A stretch of 17,145 nucleotides of DNA from CAZEPT01 sp964514225 (lineage in GTDB: Bacteria; Patescibacteriota; Minisyncoccia; Phycocordibacterales; UBA9973). The stretch spans positions 1 to 17,145 of the forward strand of contig CAZEPT010000012.1 of the NCBI GenBank assembly GCA_964514225.1. The letters are read 5' to 3'. Made by a program: the position numbers and the translations under genes. Position 1 is the first letter of the stretch; each line of letters starts with the position of its first letter. A model generated the notes under the pieces. The model made no database searches and was not told the DNA's origin. It was given only the letters and a program-made list of their open reading frames with translations. Of this stretch, positions 7,358 through 14,582 are shown in pieces.

Positions 7358-7376
7358 ATCCACAGTGTGTGGATAA
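7358..7376. promoter_or_regulatory. Palindrome between divergent promoters, DnaA-box-like
   Basis: ATCCACA-gtg-TGTGGAT is a perfect inverted repeat. Its right half extends to TGTGGATAA, which read on the minus strand is TTATCCACA, a consensus DnaA box. It lies between the minus promoter at 7322 and the plus promoter at 7390, so it could be an operator shared by the two surface-protein transcription units. Confidence 0.45.
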
Positions 7377-7389
7377 CTTTTTTGTTCTA

Positions 7390-7418
7390 TTGCGCCCCTA
7401 AACAAAAGGACATATAAT
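7390..7418 (+). promoter_or_regulatory. Promoter of the surface-protein operon
   Basis: TTGCGC (7390-7395), a 17-nt spacer and a consensus TATAAT (7413-7418). The transcript would start near 7425, only a few nt before the ATG at 7431 and 18 nt before the ATG at 7443. Confidence 0.65.
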
Positions 7419-7442
7419 TGTTTTATCACTATGAATCATACT

Positions 7443-9239
7443 ATGAAAAAATATACTCACGCATTTTTAAAATCAGTCGGTACTATTTTATTCTTTACAT
7501 TGTGCACAGGAACATTTATTGCGCTCGCAGCATGGCAAGAACCTGGGGTCGGTGAACCAAACCTCCCAGGTGTTAGCACTATAGAGGACTATCAACCCCT
7601 TCATGTCTTGATGGACCCACAACATAAAAATTATGCAGTTTTACCAGATGTAATGTTATCAGTCGGCTCACCTGATCCAACTTATTCTGCTGGTGCGAAC
7701 CAAGGTGGAGGTGGCCCTGTTTTAAGTGCAGCATTCTCTCCATTTTTAGCCCTTGTGTCAGGGGGGTTTACTCAAGGTGTCGTTGTTCCTTTTTATCCTA
7801 ATGCCGGGTATACATTTCATGAAGCGACGTACGTTGTAGGAATGAAGAAATTGACTGGAAATATTAGTGCAAAAACTCGGCCTGATACTGCAGGGGGTAA
7901 TGTAGTTCTTGTCCCCGGTTTTGTCAAAGCTGATCGATCAGGTCTTGCCGGGAATCTCTGTGAGACTCCCCCAAACATACCTAGTCCTTGTAATGTCCTG
8001 TTTCTTGAAGGAGGAACACAGACCGGTCTTCCTGCTAATGATCCAGCGAATGATATGGTTAACATACTATTAAGAGATAATAAACAAGATTTAACTCCTA
8101 TTGGTAGTCCAGATTATGTTACTGCTTCTGGAATAACCACCAACCGTTTTGGTCTTGAAAAAGTAGGTGATTTTGCGTCACTTCGTATGGGGCAAGTCTA
8201 CGTGGATAAAGCGTTTGTTGGAGGACTCGTGAATACTCCTTTAACTACTGCAGTTCAAGCTGGAACAGCTAATAACTATATTGGTAACTTTGTTTCTGGC
8301 CCTGATGCTATCAATACTGCTAAAGCATCAGTTTTACAAGGTAGTATTTTGGTCTCAAATCCAGCAACTCCAGCTGAGTTAGCAACAAAATTCTCAAACC
8401 TCGGCTATGGAGACTACTGTTATCTCCAAAATCCTACTATCGGGGGCATCTGCCCTGATGGTTTTTTCTTATCAAAATATGATGGACAGAAAGAAGCAAT
8501 TTGTCGCTCATTTAATCCATCACCAAACCCAGTAGCCATTGATGTAAAGCCTGACTTTAAACAAAATCCGAACTATGCTCCGTATATCAATAATCATGCT
8601 AATAACGTGACAGCTGAGTGTAAATCAACTCCACCAACATTCGTTTGTAGTGATGGTTTGGATAACGATGGAGACAGTGCAATAGACTCTTTTGATCCAG
8701 GATGTCACACTGATGGCAACGCTGGTAATGCTTCAACATACGATCCAGTTGATATGAATGAATTCAATGTTCTACCCCCACCAGCTATTGGGAATAATAA
8801 ATACGTAACAGCCCATTTAAAGGGTCCTTATCTTGGTAAGGGGTGTAATTTTAATGCGCCACTTCCCGGGGGATTGATTGATCAGGATAAATCTGATTGG
8901 ATTACGTTTATCGATACACCACCATTCGGTGTTACTCCTAATAGTTACCCACCGACACAAGCCCAACTTAACTGGGCGAATGATCCAGGGTACCTTTTTA
9001 ATGAAATACCATATATTGAATACGTGAGTTCTAATGATAAAATTCCTCAAAAGGGTGATACAATTGTCGCTAATGGACACTATGGTTATAATACAATTTT
9101 TGGCAACTATGTTCGTAAAGGTGCGGTTGTTCCTGGTTGGTATTTTATAAAAAACCAATTGAACCCGCCGTATCACTATCCACTCTACAAAGTAAAAATT
9201 GACTGGGGTAATACTATTGTTGACGTTAAGAGTTGCTAA
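7443..9239 (+). CDS. Secreted surface protein with D-rich module (paralog 1)
   Basis: 598 residues from the ATG at 7443; an in-frame ATG at 7431 would add MNHT. I prefer 7443 because the paralog at 10627 has nearly the same start context (ATACTATGAAAAAA). The signal peptide is cleaved near A-L-A-A (about 27-30), followed by W-Q-E-P. A cysteine module at about 318-357 (L-G-Y-G-D-Y-C-Y, C-P-D-G, then I-C-R-S-F) recurs in the next two genes. At about 402-421 lies CSDGLDNDGDSAID with a D-P-G-C end, an aspartate-rich loop resembling calcium-binding thrombospondin type 3 or dockerin-like repeats. The protein ends T-I-V-D-V-K-S-C with a terminal cysteine. It is the first gene of an operon, 10 nt before the next. 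The role is unknown; a cell-surface structural or adhesion role is inferred. Confidence 0.8.
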   Translation: MKKYTHAFLKSVGTILFFTLCTGTFIALAAWQEPGVGEPNLPGVSTIEDYQPLHVLMDPQHKNYAVLPDVMLSVGSPDPTYSAGANQGGGGPVLSAAFSPFLALVSGGFTQGVVVPFYPNAGYTFHEATYVVGMKKLTGNISAKTRPDTAGGNVVLVPGFVKADRSGLAGNLCETPPNIPSPCNVLFLEGGTQTGLPANDPANDMVNILLRDNKQDLTPIGSPDYVTASGITTNRFGLEKVGDFASLRMGQVYVDKAFVGGLVNTPLTTAVQAGTANNYIGNFVSGPDAINTAKASVLQGSILVSNPATPAELATKFSNLGYGDYCYLQNPTIGGICPDGFFLSKYDGQKEAICRSFNPSPNPVAIDVKPDFKQNPNYAPYINNHANNVTAECKSTPPTFVCSDGLDNDGDSAIDSFDPGCHTDGNAGNASTYDPVDMNEFNVLPPPAIGNNKYVTAHLKGPYLGKGCNFNAPLPGGLIDQDKSDWITFIDTPPFGVTPNSYPPTQAQLNWANDPGYLFNEIPYIEYVSSNDKIPQKGDTIVANGHYGYNTIFGNYVRKGAVVPGWYFIKNQLNPPYHYPLYKVKIDWGNTIVDVKSC

Positions 9240-9249
9240 TACATATCAT

Positions 9250-10605
9250 ATGAAAAAAACATTTTTTAAAACACGCGTATTTACAACCACTCTTCTTATT
9301 GCATTTGCTTTGGTAGGATTCACTCAATTTGCATTTGCAAATATCTGGCAAGCACCAACTGGTCCAAACGTTCCTGCTCCGATCAACGCGGGCTCTACTT
9401 CTCAAATTAAAGGTGGTGTTGGGATTATTAATGACGTCAACGCCCTGACTCCTGACCCTGCCGTATCACTCAGCCTTATGAAGTCAGTTCCACTCAGCAC
9501 TGGGCTTTTTACAGAAGGATTTTTAAGCCTCGGACATGTTCCGACATTTGGATTCATATCTGGGAGTCTTGCTCAAATAGCTGGAACAGTTGGTAATTCT
9601 CGGACACCGTTACAACTCTTAGCTGGCACAAGTGCACCCCTTGCAAATATTGTTCTTTCTAATCTTGGTGGAACGAACACATCTCGACTTGGTGTTTGGA
9701 GTGAAAAAGATGCTAATTGGGCGAATACTCGTATCAAAAATGGCTATTTCAATAACCTCTTGATTGCAGGTGGTGATCAACTTCACCAGATGACCTATAT
9801 GTCAGGTGGTGTGACCTATACTAAACCAGCAAGTTATACAAGACGGTTTATGGGATTTCTTTTTGGGACTCCAGATGTAAATCATCCATCAACAAATGAT
9901 CCTGATTTCTTTCTTAACGCTCCAACTGCACCAGACACTCTCGATAACTGTAATTTGAGTCAAACATATAATGGTATTGGAAGTTATAATGGAACTCATA
10001 GGTATTGTGTTTTCAATAACTCATATGTTTATGAAATGGTTCCACCAACAAACTTGGATGTTGCAGGTGAGACTGATATCGGAAATGGTGGAACATGTAT
10101 TATCAGAAATACTGATGAATGTCCGCTCGGATCATACCTTCAAAAAATTGGTTCCTACCGAAATAATGTCTGTAAGGCGTTCAATGGTACTTGTACTGCA
10201 CCAAATCCACCGAATCCAACACTACCCGAGGGGCTCAATGGAGCATACGGACTAGCAGGTGTTGCGTGGCTTAAAGCTCAGAAGGTTCCAGGTGCTCAAA
10301 ACTTCGGCGGACTTACGTGTAGTGGGGCAGAAATGAATGCAGTAGCCGCTAGTGGAACACATTATTTTTTTGCTAATCCAGAACAATACACTGCCATAAA
10401 CCTAGCTGGACCAGATGGTGAAGCTCGAGCGGGAACAGTTGTCTTTACCCCAGGAAGTTCTATGACAATCAGTCCGAGTGCTGGAGTCTATCGTGTACTG
10501 TTTGATAATACTGATTCAAAGCATTATTCTTTGAATGCGAATAACAACCACTACTTAATGAAAATTGGTCAAGCGGGAGAAATTATTATTGTCTCTAATT
10601 GTTAA
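9250..10605 (+). CDS. Secreted surface protein (paralog 2)
   Basis: 451 residues from the ATG at 9250. A longer frame from 9199 would overlap the preceding gene and bury the signal peptide, so it is rejected. The signal peptide MKKTFFKTRV... is cleaved near A-F-A-N (28-31). The mature start N-I-W-Q-A-P with N-V-P-A-P-I-N-A-G-S-T-S-Q (40-52) is a W-x-x-P/A-P-I-N-x-G segment that I associate with many uncharacterised Parcubacteria surface proteins. The region F-T-E-G-F-L-S-L-G (87-95) and L-G-V-W-S (147-151) recur in the next gene. The cysteine module is at 269-311 (D-I-G-N-G-G-T-C, C-P-L-G-S-Y-L-Q-K-I-G, V-C-K-A-F). The end is E-I-I-I-V-S-N-C, again with a terminal cysteine. No catalytic motif is seen. 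Confidence 0.8.
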   Translation: MKKTFFKTRVFTTTLLIAFALVGFTQFAFANIWQAPTGPNVPAPINAGSTSQIKGGVGIINDVNALTPDPAVSLSLMKSVPLSTGLFTEGFLSLGHVPTFGFISGSLAQIAGTVGNSRTPLQLLAGTSAPLANIVLSNLGGTNTSRLGVWSEKDANWANTRIKNGYFNNLLIAGGDQLHQMTYMSGGVTYTKPASYTRRFMGFLFGTPDVNHPSTNDPDFFLNAPTAPDTLDNCNLSQTYNGIGSYNGTHRYCVFNNSYVYEMVPPTNLDVAGETDIGNGGTCIIRNTDECPLGSYLQKIGSYRNNVCKAFNGTCTAPNPPNPTLPEGLNGAYGLAGVAWLKAQKVPGAQNFGGLTCSGAEMNAVAASGTHYFFANPEQYTAINLAGPDGEARAGTVVFTPGSSMTISPSAGVYRVLFDNTDSKHYSLNANNNHYLMKIGQAGEIIIVSNC

Positions 10606-10626
10606 TCATTTTAATTTATCTATACT

Positions 10627-11841
10627 ATGAAAAAAATACTCTTTAAAAAAAATGATATAGCAAAAGTTGTCCTCGTTGTATTTGGACTTGTCGGTTTTTC
10701 AAGCTACGTATTCTCAGCTCCACCCGGACCAACACCGGCATCTGGTGACGTCGCAGATATTATCGACTTTGGAAAAGTTCCTCAATCAAAAAACTGCGGT
10801 GGCGTAGGACTTCTCAATACAACATTTTCTGTTTGCCATGATGCTGGTACCGCAGTAAACGGTTTCGGTTTTGCAACAGAAGGACTCCTGTCACTCGGCC
10901 CGATTATTGCTGAAGGAACATTGATGGCAGATCTGTCTCAAGTTGTATCAGCTGTTGCGGGAGAAGCACACGATGCACTTCGTTTAACTACAGGGAAACA
11001 ACAAAACATCACCACTATTTTGACTAATAAAAATATTGTCGGAGTTTGGAGTGATTTTCTCAGTGACTTTGCTCAAGGACGCTTTGGTCGTCTTGATGCA
11101 GAAAGACTTATTTTGACTGAAAAAAATCCCTTTGCTTCAAATACGTTTGGTGTCCTCCGTACTGTTGCTAATGAATATCGAGCCACAAGCTACACAAACA
11201 CTGTCGGTGCGCTTCCAAATATCGATATCGCAGGAACAACTAACTTAGGTCATGGTAATTACTGTTACAGAACATATCGTGATTGTTCAAACAGTTCAGG
11301 TGGTGCCGGAGGAGCTAATATGTATATCAACCGAATCGGACGAAATTATACTTCTTGTAAGGATATTGATCCGGCTCAATATCCGCAACTCAGTAATGCT
11401 TCAACTGCTGAGTTTACGTGTGATACGAATCGTACAGCTCCCGGAACGAGTGTTGGATCTATAAGATTAATGCCTAGCCACGGATGGGGGTATCTTCTTC
11501 TTAATGGTAATTTCTGTATTGGGGGTAATGTTAATACGAATACTCTCGTGTCTAATCTTGGAGGAGATTCAAGACCTATCTATATGGAGAATGAAGATGA
11601 CTTTTACTTTGGAACTGCTGTTTTCTTGGATCCATACCTAGAGCACCCGATTATGGATGGTTTTCATCAAGGGAATGTTTCTCCTTTAGATACGAGATTG
11701 GATAATAACTATCCAGGTGGTTATGGTGTGCAATGGTTTGAAACCAAACAAGGGATAGTAACTCAAATTGGAGACTGTTCAGGTGGTGCGCCAATGGTTT
11801 TTAATAATATGTATCAGATGTATTCGTACGTTCAAAATTAA
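10627..11841 (+). CDS. Secreted surface protein (paralog 3)
   Basis: 404 residues, starting MKKILFKK 21 nt after the previous stop. The signal peptide ends near V-F-S-A (28-31). Shared with paralog 2: G-G-V-G-L-L-N (58-64; the neighbour has GGVGIIN), T-E-G-L-L-S-L-G (84-91), V-G-V-W-S (138-142) and the cysteine module at about 199-245 (I-D-I-A-G-T-T-N-L-G-H-G-N-Y-C-Y then Y-I-N-R-I-G and C-K-D-I). In this copy the second module cysteine is followed by a serine/glycine-rich insertion. The C-terminus has G-I-V-T-Q-I-G-D-C, aligning with the ends of paralogs 1 and 2, but then continues for about 18 residues. It is probably a tandem duplicate that has diverged. The function is unknown. Confidence 0.8.
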   Translation: MKKILFKKNDIAKVVLVVFGLVGFSSYVFSAPPGPTPASGDVADIIDFGKVPQSKNCGGVGLLNTTFSVCHDAGTAVNGFGFATEGLLSLGPIIAEGTLMADLSQVVSAVAGEAHDALRLTTGKQQNITTILTNKNIVGVWSDFLSDFAQGRFGRLDAERLILTEKNPFASNTFGVLRTVANEYRATSYTNTVGALPNIDIAGTTNLGHGNYCYRTYRDCSNSSGGAGGANMYINRIGRNYTSCKDIDPAQYPQLSNASTAEFTCDTNRTAPGTSVGSIRLMPSHGWGYLLLNGNFCIGGNVNTNTLVSNLGGDSRPIYMENEDDFYFGTAVFLDPYLEHPIMDGFHQGNVSPLDTRLDNNYPGGYGVQWFETKQGIVTQIGDCSGGAPMVFNNMYQMYSYVQN

Positions 11842-11858
11842 TAGTTAAAATAGCGACT

Positions 11859-12341
11859 ATGGAAAATAATTTATCACAAAAAGCAGATCAAGTGCTCAAC
11901 ACTCCAAAATCTGCAAATACAGGAGCAGATCCAAAAGAGATGTTCGTGCGAGATTCTATTCTTGTCCGTCCTGGGATGACGACTATGCCGAAAGTTCCAC
12001 AAAGAAGTTTCTTCAAGAAGCCAATTTTCATAGTTTTGTTTTTAGTTATCCTTTTGATCGTCCTCACTGCTATTTTTACTCTCTTTGATATGGGGCGTTT
12101 CAAGAAAGAAGTTCCTTATGTTAAAAAACCGCTGACTGAAGAAGAGTATGGCAAGCTCGTTGACCAACTCAAAGATGAAGGATTTTTTACGGTTGCTGAA
12201 ATCGAACCTGAAAAACTCAAAGAACTCCAAGCGACATACGAAGCGGATGAGCGTTTTAAAAATCCACCTCCATCAACTCCCGAAGAACGTCAAAAACTAT
12301 CAGAAAATAGTGGTACCCAAGGGGTAGTACAAGAGAATTAA
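11859..12341 (+). CDS. Small single-pass membrane protein in surface operon
   Basis: 160 residues that I do not recognise. There is no cleavable signal. A polar N-terminus of about 50 residues containing basic patches (Q-R-S-F-F-K-K) is followed by one transmembrane helix (about 55-75, PIFIVLFLVILLIVLTAIF) and then a charged segment of about 85 residues with alternating acidic and basic residues (P-L-T-E-E-E-Y-G-K-L to E-R-Q-K-L) that may be helical. By the positive-inside rule the N-terminus is in the cytoplasm and the C-terminal part is outside. It starts 17 nt after the third paralog and ends 4 nt before the next gene, so it is co-expressed with the surface proteins. It may be an anchor or assembly partner; this is inference from position only. 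Confidence 0.8.
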   Translation: MENNLSQKADQVLNTPKSANTGADPKEMFVRDSILVRPGMTTMPKVPQRSFFKKPIFIVLFLVILLIVLTAIFTLFDMGRFKKEVPYVKKPLTEEEYGKLVDQLKDEGFFTVAEIEPEKLKELQATYEADERFKNPPPSTPEERQKLSENSGTQGVVQEN

Positions 12342-12345
12342 ACTT

Positions 12346-14073
12346 ATGAAACATAAATTTTTAATCTTTACACTGTTTGTCCTTACTTCCGCCCTAGGAA
12401 GTTTTGGTGTTTCTTATTTTAATAATACAACAGAACATGCACAAGCTGCATCTCAAAAACTCATGGGGTATCTTTGGTCTGATAATATTGGTTGGATCTC
12501 TTTGTCATGTGAGAACATGGTTCCGTGTACTCCAGGTAATACGTACCAAGTGACAATCGATCTCGGTACAGGCGATATAAGTGGTATGGCTTGGTCAAAC
12601 AACCTCGGTTGGCTTAATTTTGATGCTGGGTGTCCCGCTGGTGCCGTAGGTACTTGTGATGCTTCAATGGTTGGAAACAACATGGAGGGTTGGGCTCGAT
12701 TCGTTTCTAATAACCCATCTTGGGATGGGTGGATCTCTTTTTCTTCAAATAGTTATGTTGGAGGCGCACCTGTTGTTTCTTACGGTCCAATACTCTCTGG
12801 TGTAAATATTACTGGAGATGCGTGGGGTTCAACTGTAGTAGGATGGATTAATTTTGTTGACGTCATCATCGGAGCAGCAAGTAGTGGTCTTGAACTCAAG
12901 CCAGCAACAAGTGCCTCTCTCACAGGAGCTCAAGTAACCGCTCTTCCAAATACACTCTCACTTGCTAATCCAGGCACATTTAATCTCTACTGGTACACGA
13001 CTGATCCAAATGTTGTATACACCTCATGTGCAGCAACTTCAAGTGGTACAAGTACATGGGTGGGATATACTCCTCTTGGACCGGTTGCTGTTAACCCTCC
13101 GAACAACCCAAACCAAACAACTCCAGCTGATTTCGTGACATTCACAACATCTCCATCTCAAACATATACACTGACCTGTCAAAAACAAGGTGGTGGATTT
13201 GATACAGCAACAGCGACTGTTACTGATACAGCAAATAGTAACATTCAACTCCGTGCAACTGAGTTAAGTGATCCGCTTTTGGATGTACTAAGTGCACCAG
13301 GAGCGCCACAGAATATCTTTGTACCTGCGGGGACAGGTGGTGTCCGTCTCTTCTGGTGGAAGTCACAGAGTGCTCCAGCCTATACTTCCTGTACTGCATC
13401 ATCAGTAACAAGTCCAAATCCTAATCCGACAACCAACTGGAATGGTACGGCTATTAATGCCGCTACGATACCGGAACTCCCACCAAATAATCCCAATAAT
13501 GGAACATACTCCTTTATTGGTACGGCTACAACCTATTCGCTTTCATGTACTGACGGTAATGTAACTGATACTGCGACAGCTACTGTTACAGAGGGGAATG
13601 CATGTAATGTATTGAACTTTAGTTGGAATCCTCAAGGGGTATGTCCTCCTGGTACACCAGGGTATGTCGCACCTGGAATTTCATGGTCAACTTCGAATGC
13701 ACTTGCCTGCCAAGGTGCTGCTTCAAACGCTCCGTACACTTGGCTTGATAATCCGCCTGCAAATACCGCCGGATTCCAAGATGTTTCAAGTTATCCTTCT
13801 GGTACACAGTTTCAACTCTCTTGTGATGGTATAGCTGGTGGAAACTGTTACTCTTCAGTGTTGACTTTAAATTACCTTCCAGCAAACGATCCATCTTGTC
13901 AGCAAGGACAGCAAACGTATCAGTGTTCAGACGGTCTTGATAATGATAACGACGGATTTATCGATTTTGTTGGTTCCCCGAATGCACCTGTAGGAGCTAT
14001 TCCTGATCCGGGTTGTGTGAGTCTTATTGATAACAGTGAGTTTAATCTCAAAGTAAAGGTTAAGGAAAATTAG
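12346..14073 (+). CDS. Surface protein with W-S-D-N-I-G-W repeats, Ig-like domains and D-rich module
   Basis: 575 residues. The signal peptide is cleaved near H-A-Q-A-A (31-35). Four repeats built on W-S-D-N-I-G-W-I-S-L follow, at about 41-54, 80-93 (WSNNLGWLNF), 114-133 (a degenerate W-D-G-W-I-S-F) and 158-171 (GSTVVGWINF). This repeat type is frequent in Parcubacteria. Next come about three Ig-like segments (roughly 200-295, 325-415, 440-515), each with a W near the start and a cysteine pair (for example Y-T-S-C and Y-T-L-T-C, and L-F-W-W with Y-S-L-S-C) and ending in T-A-T-A-T-V-T for the first two. At 527-559 is CSDGLDNDNDGFID with a later D-P-G-C, the same aspartate-rich module as in the gene at 7443. 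It is the last gene of the operon before the terminator. A fibrous adhesin-like role is plausible but unproven. Confidence 0.82.
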   Translation: MKHKFLIFTLFVLTSALGSFGVSYFNNTTEHAQAASQKLMGYLWSDNIGWISLSCENMVPCTPGNTYQVTIDLGTGDISGMAWSNNLGWLNFDAGCPAGAVGTCDASMVGNNMEGWARFVSNNPSWDGWISFSSNSYVGGAPVVSYGPILSGVNITGDAWGSTVVGWINFVDVIIGAASSGLELKPATSASLTGAQVTALPNTLSLANPGTFNLYWYTTDPNVVYTSCAATSSGTSTWVGYTPLGPVAVNPPNNPNQTTPADFVTFTTSPSQTYTLTCQKQGGGFDTATATVTDTANSNIQLRATELSDPLLDVLSAPGAPQNIFVPAGTGGVRLFWWKSQSAPAYTSCTASSVTSPNPNPTTNWNGTAINAATIPELPPNNPNNGTYSFIGTATTYSLSCTDGNVTDTATATVTEGNACNVLNFSWNPQGVCPPGTPGYVAPGISWSTSNALACQGAASNAPYTWLDNPPANTAGFQDVSSYPSGTQFQLSCDGIAGGNCYSSVLTLNYLPANDPSCQQGQQTYQCSDGLDNDNDGFIDFVGSPNAPVGAIPDPGCVSLIDNSEFNLKVKVKEN

Positions 14074-14084
14074 TTTTAAAAAGA

Positions 14085-14127
14085 AATACAAAAAAACCCG
14101 CACGAGAAGTGTGGGTTTTTTTGTATT
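14085..14127 (+). terminator. Strong terminator of the surface-protein operon
   Basis: AATACAAAAAAACCCGCAC pairs with GTGTGGGTTTTTTTGTATT around a short GAGAA loop. The stem includes the T tract, so it may stop transcription in either direction. It starts 12 nt after the last stop codon of the operon. Confidence 0.88.
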
Positions 14128-14134
14128 ATGTATT

Positions 14135-14272
14135 GGGAGTATCGATCCTTACGGGAACAGTACAGTTATTTGTGGTTCACGAGTTACTAAGTTTCTAGTA
14201 GGAATCTTTCGTTACACGAACAGTACACCTTTTCCTGTTTTGTCGGATTAAAATCCTCAAAACATGGAAAAG
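14135..14272 (-). repeat. Structured repeat units, minus-strand side
   Basis: Read on the minus strand from 14272: a long stem (14266-14272 with 14229-14235, then 14258-14263 with 14237-14242, then 14252-14256 with 14245-14249), the linker GTGTACTG (14228-14221), and a small hairpin TTCG-TGTAA-CGAA (14220-14208). A second partial unit follows: CTGTACTG (14165-14158) then TTCC-CGTAA-GGAT. The linker and the loop Y-G-T-A-R recur at 14774-14795 and 17056-17034 with different stems. No protein gene is seen here. Confidence 0.6.
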
Positions 14273-14275
14273 CTC

Positions 14276-14329
14276 TTCGATTCCTCGACGTAAAGCACGC
14301 AGGTGCTTTACTCTCGGGCACAAATTAAA
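14276..14329 (-). repeat. CTGC-loop hairpin flanked by sequence complementary to tRNA-Arg 3' end
   Basis: A perfect 9-bp hairpin (14290-14298 with 14303-14311) has loop CTGC on the minus strand. On one side, 14320-14329 plus GGG at 14316-14318 pairs with the tRNA-Arg trailer and acceptor strand (14350-14359 and 14361-14363). On the other, 14276-14287 pairs 11 of 12 with the T-arm of tRNA-Arg (14367-14378). The layout mirrors that downstream of tRNA-Val. Confidence 0.6.
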
Positions 14330-14348
14330 AAGACCCATGAAAAGGTCT
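14320..14348 (-). terminator. Terminator of the minus-strand tRNA-Arg
   Basis: On the minus strand, AGACC-ttttcatg-GGTCT is followed by TTTTTAATTT. It lies about 11 nt after the discriminator base of tRNA-Arg. A wider stem (ACAAATTAAA with TTTAATTTGT) encloses it. Confidence 0.75.
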
Positions 14349-14358
14349 ATTTAATTTG

Positions 14359-14404
14359 TTCCCACGCGAGGAATAGAACCTCGAATAACGGCTTAGAAGG
14401 ACGC
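14359..14404 (-). tRNA. tRNA-Arg(TCT), 3' part, cut by the N gap
   Basis: Read on the minus strand from 14404: an anticodon stem-loop GCGTC-CTTCTAA-GCCGT (four of five pairs counting a G-T wobble, anticodon TCT), a variable loop TATT, T-stem CGAGG/CCTCG with loop TTCTATT, acceptor strand CGTGGGA, discriminator A, and no encoded CCA. The D-arm and 5' acceptor strand lie in or beyond the Ns. T at position 57 of the T-loop is unusual, since a purine is normal there. Arg(TCT) fits the CTTCTAA loop typical of that isoacceptor. Confidence 0.7.
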
Positions 14405-14435
14405 NNNNNNNNNNNNNNNNNNNNNNNNNNNNNNN
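14405..14435. other. Assembly gap (31 Ns)
   Basis: A run of Ns between two tRNA fragments in opposite orientation. The true length and the order of the flanking sequence are not certain. It interrupts both tRNA genes. Confidence 0.98.
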
Positions 14436-14464
14436 TGATATAGGTTCGATTCCTGTCGGGAGCA
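14436..14464 (+). tRNA. tRNA of unknown identity, 3' part, cut by the N gap
   Basis: T-stem ATAGG/CCTGT with loop TTCGATT (14440-14456), acceptor strand CGGGAGC (14457-14463), discriminator A, no encoded CCA. The missing 5' acceptor strand should read GCTCCCG. The anticodon is in the gap, so the isotype cannot be given. It lies 13 nt before tRNA-Val. Confidence 0.65.
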
Positions 14465-14477
14465 CAAATTACATAAT

Positions 14478-14550
14478 GCACTCTTAGCTCAGTTGGTAGA
14501 GCAATCCGTTTACACCGGAAAGGTCGGGGGTTCAAGTCCCTCATCGCGCA
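14478..14550 (+). tRNA. tRNA-Val(TAC) with a badly paired acceptor stem
   Basis: D-stem GCTC/GAGC (14487-14502) with loop AGTTGGTA, anticodon stem-loop ATCCG-TTTACAC-CGGAA (anticodon TAC at 14511-14513, first pair A-A mismatched), variable loop AGGTC, T-stem GGGGG/CCCTC with loop TTCAAGT, acceptor 3' strand ATCGCGC, discriminator A, no CCA. The 5' strand GCACTCT pairs with the 3' strand at only four of seven positions. The expected partner, GCGCGAT, instead occurs downstream at 14584-14590. Either the gene is degenerate, the 5' part is a local misassembly near the gap, or the 3' part has co-evolved with the downstream element. Confidence 0.7.
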
Positions 14551-14558
14551 CAAAAAGG

Positions 14559-14581
14559 AACCCGAAAGGGTTTTTCTTTTT
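14559..14581 (+). terminator. Terminator after tRNA-Val
   Basis: AACCC-GAAA-GGGTT followed by TTTCTTTTT. It is the tip of a longer inverted repeat in which the tRNA acceptor strand and trailer (14543-14557) pair with 14576-14590. Confidence 0.8.
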
Positions 14582-14582
14582 G

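Noticed and set aside
7358..7376. Replication origin
   Set aside because: There is only one full DnaA-type box with its mirror and no cluster, no AT-rich unwinding region of note and no dnaA or dnaN nearby.
8817..9176. Minus-strand open frame of 119 codons
   Set aside because: It is a shadow of the surface-protein gene at 7443, with no start context or motif.
9199..9249. Upstream start for the second surface paralog
   Set aside because: It would overlap the preceding gene and put 17 residues before a clear signal peptide that begins at the ATG at 9250.
14347..14553. Minus-strand frame across the tRNA cluster (begins M-C-A-M-R-D-L-N-P-R-P)
   Set aside because: It translates the reverse of tRNA genes and the N gap. 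This peptide type is a common false call over tRNA-Val.
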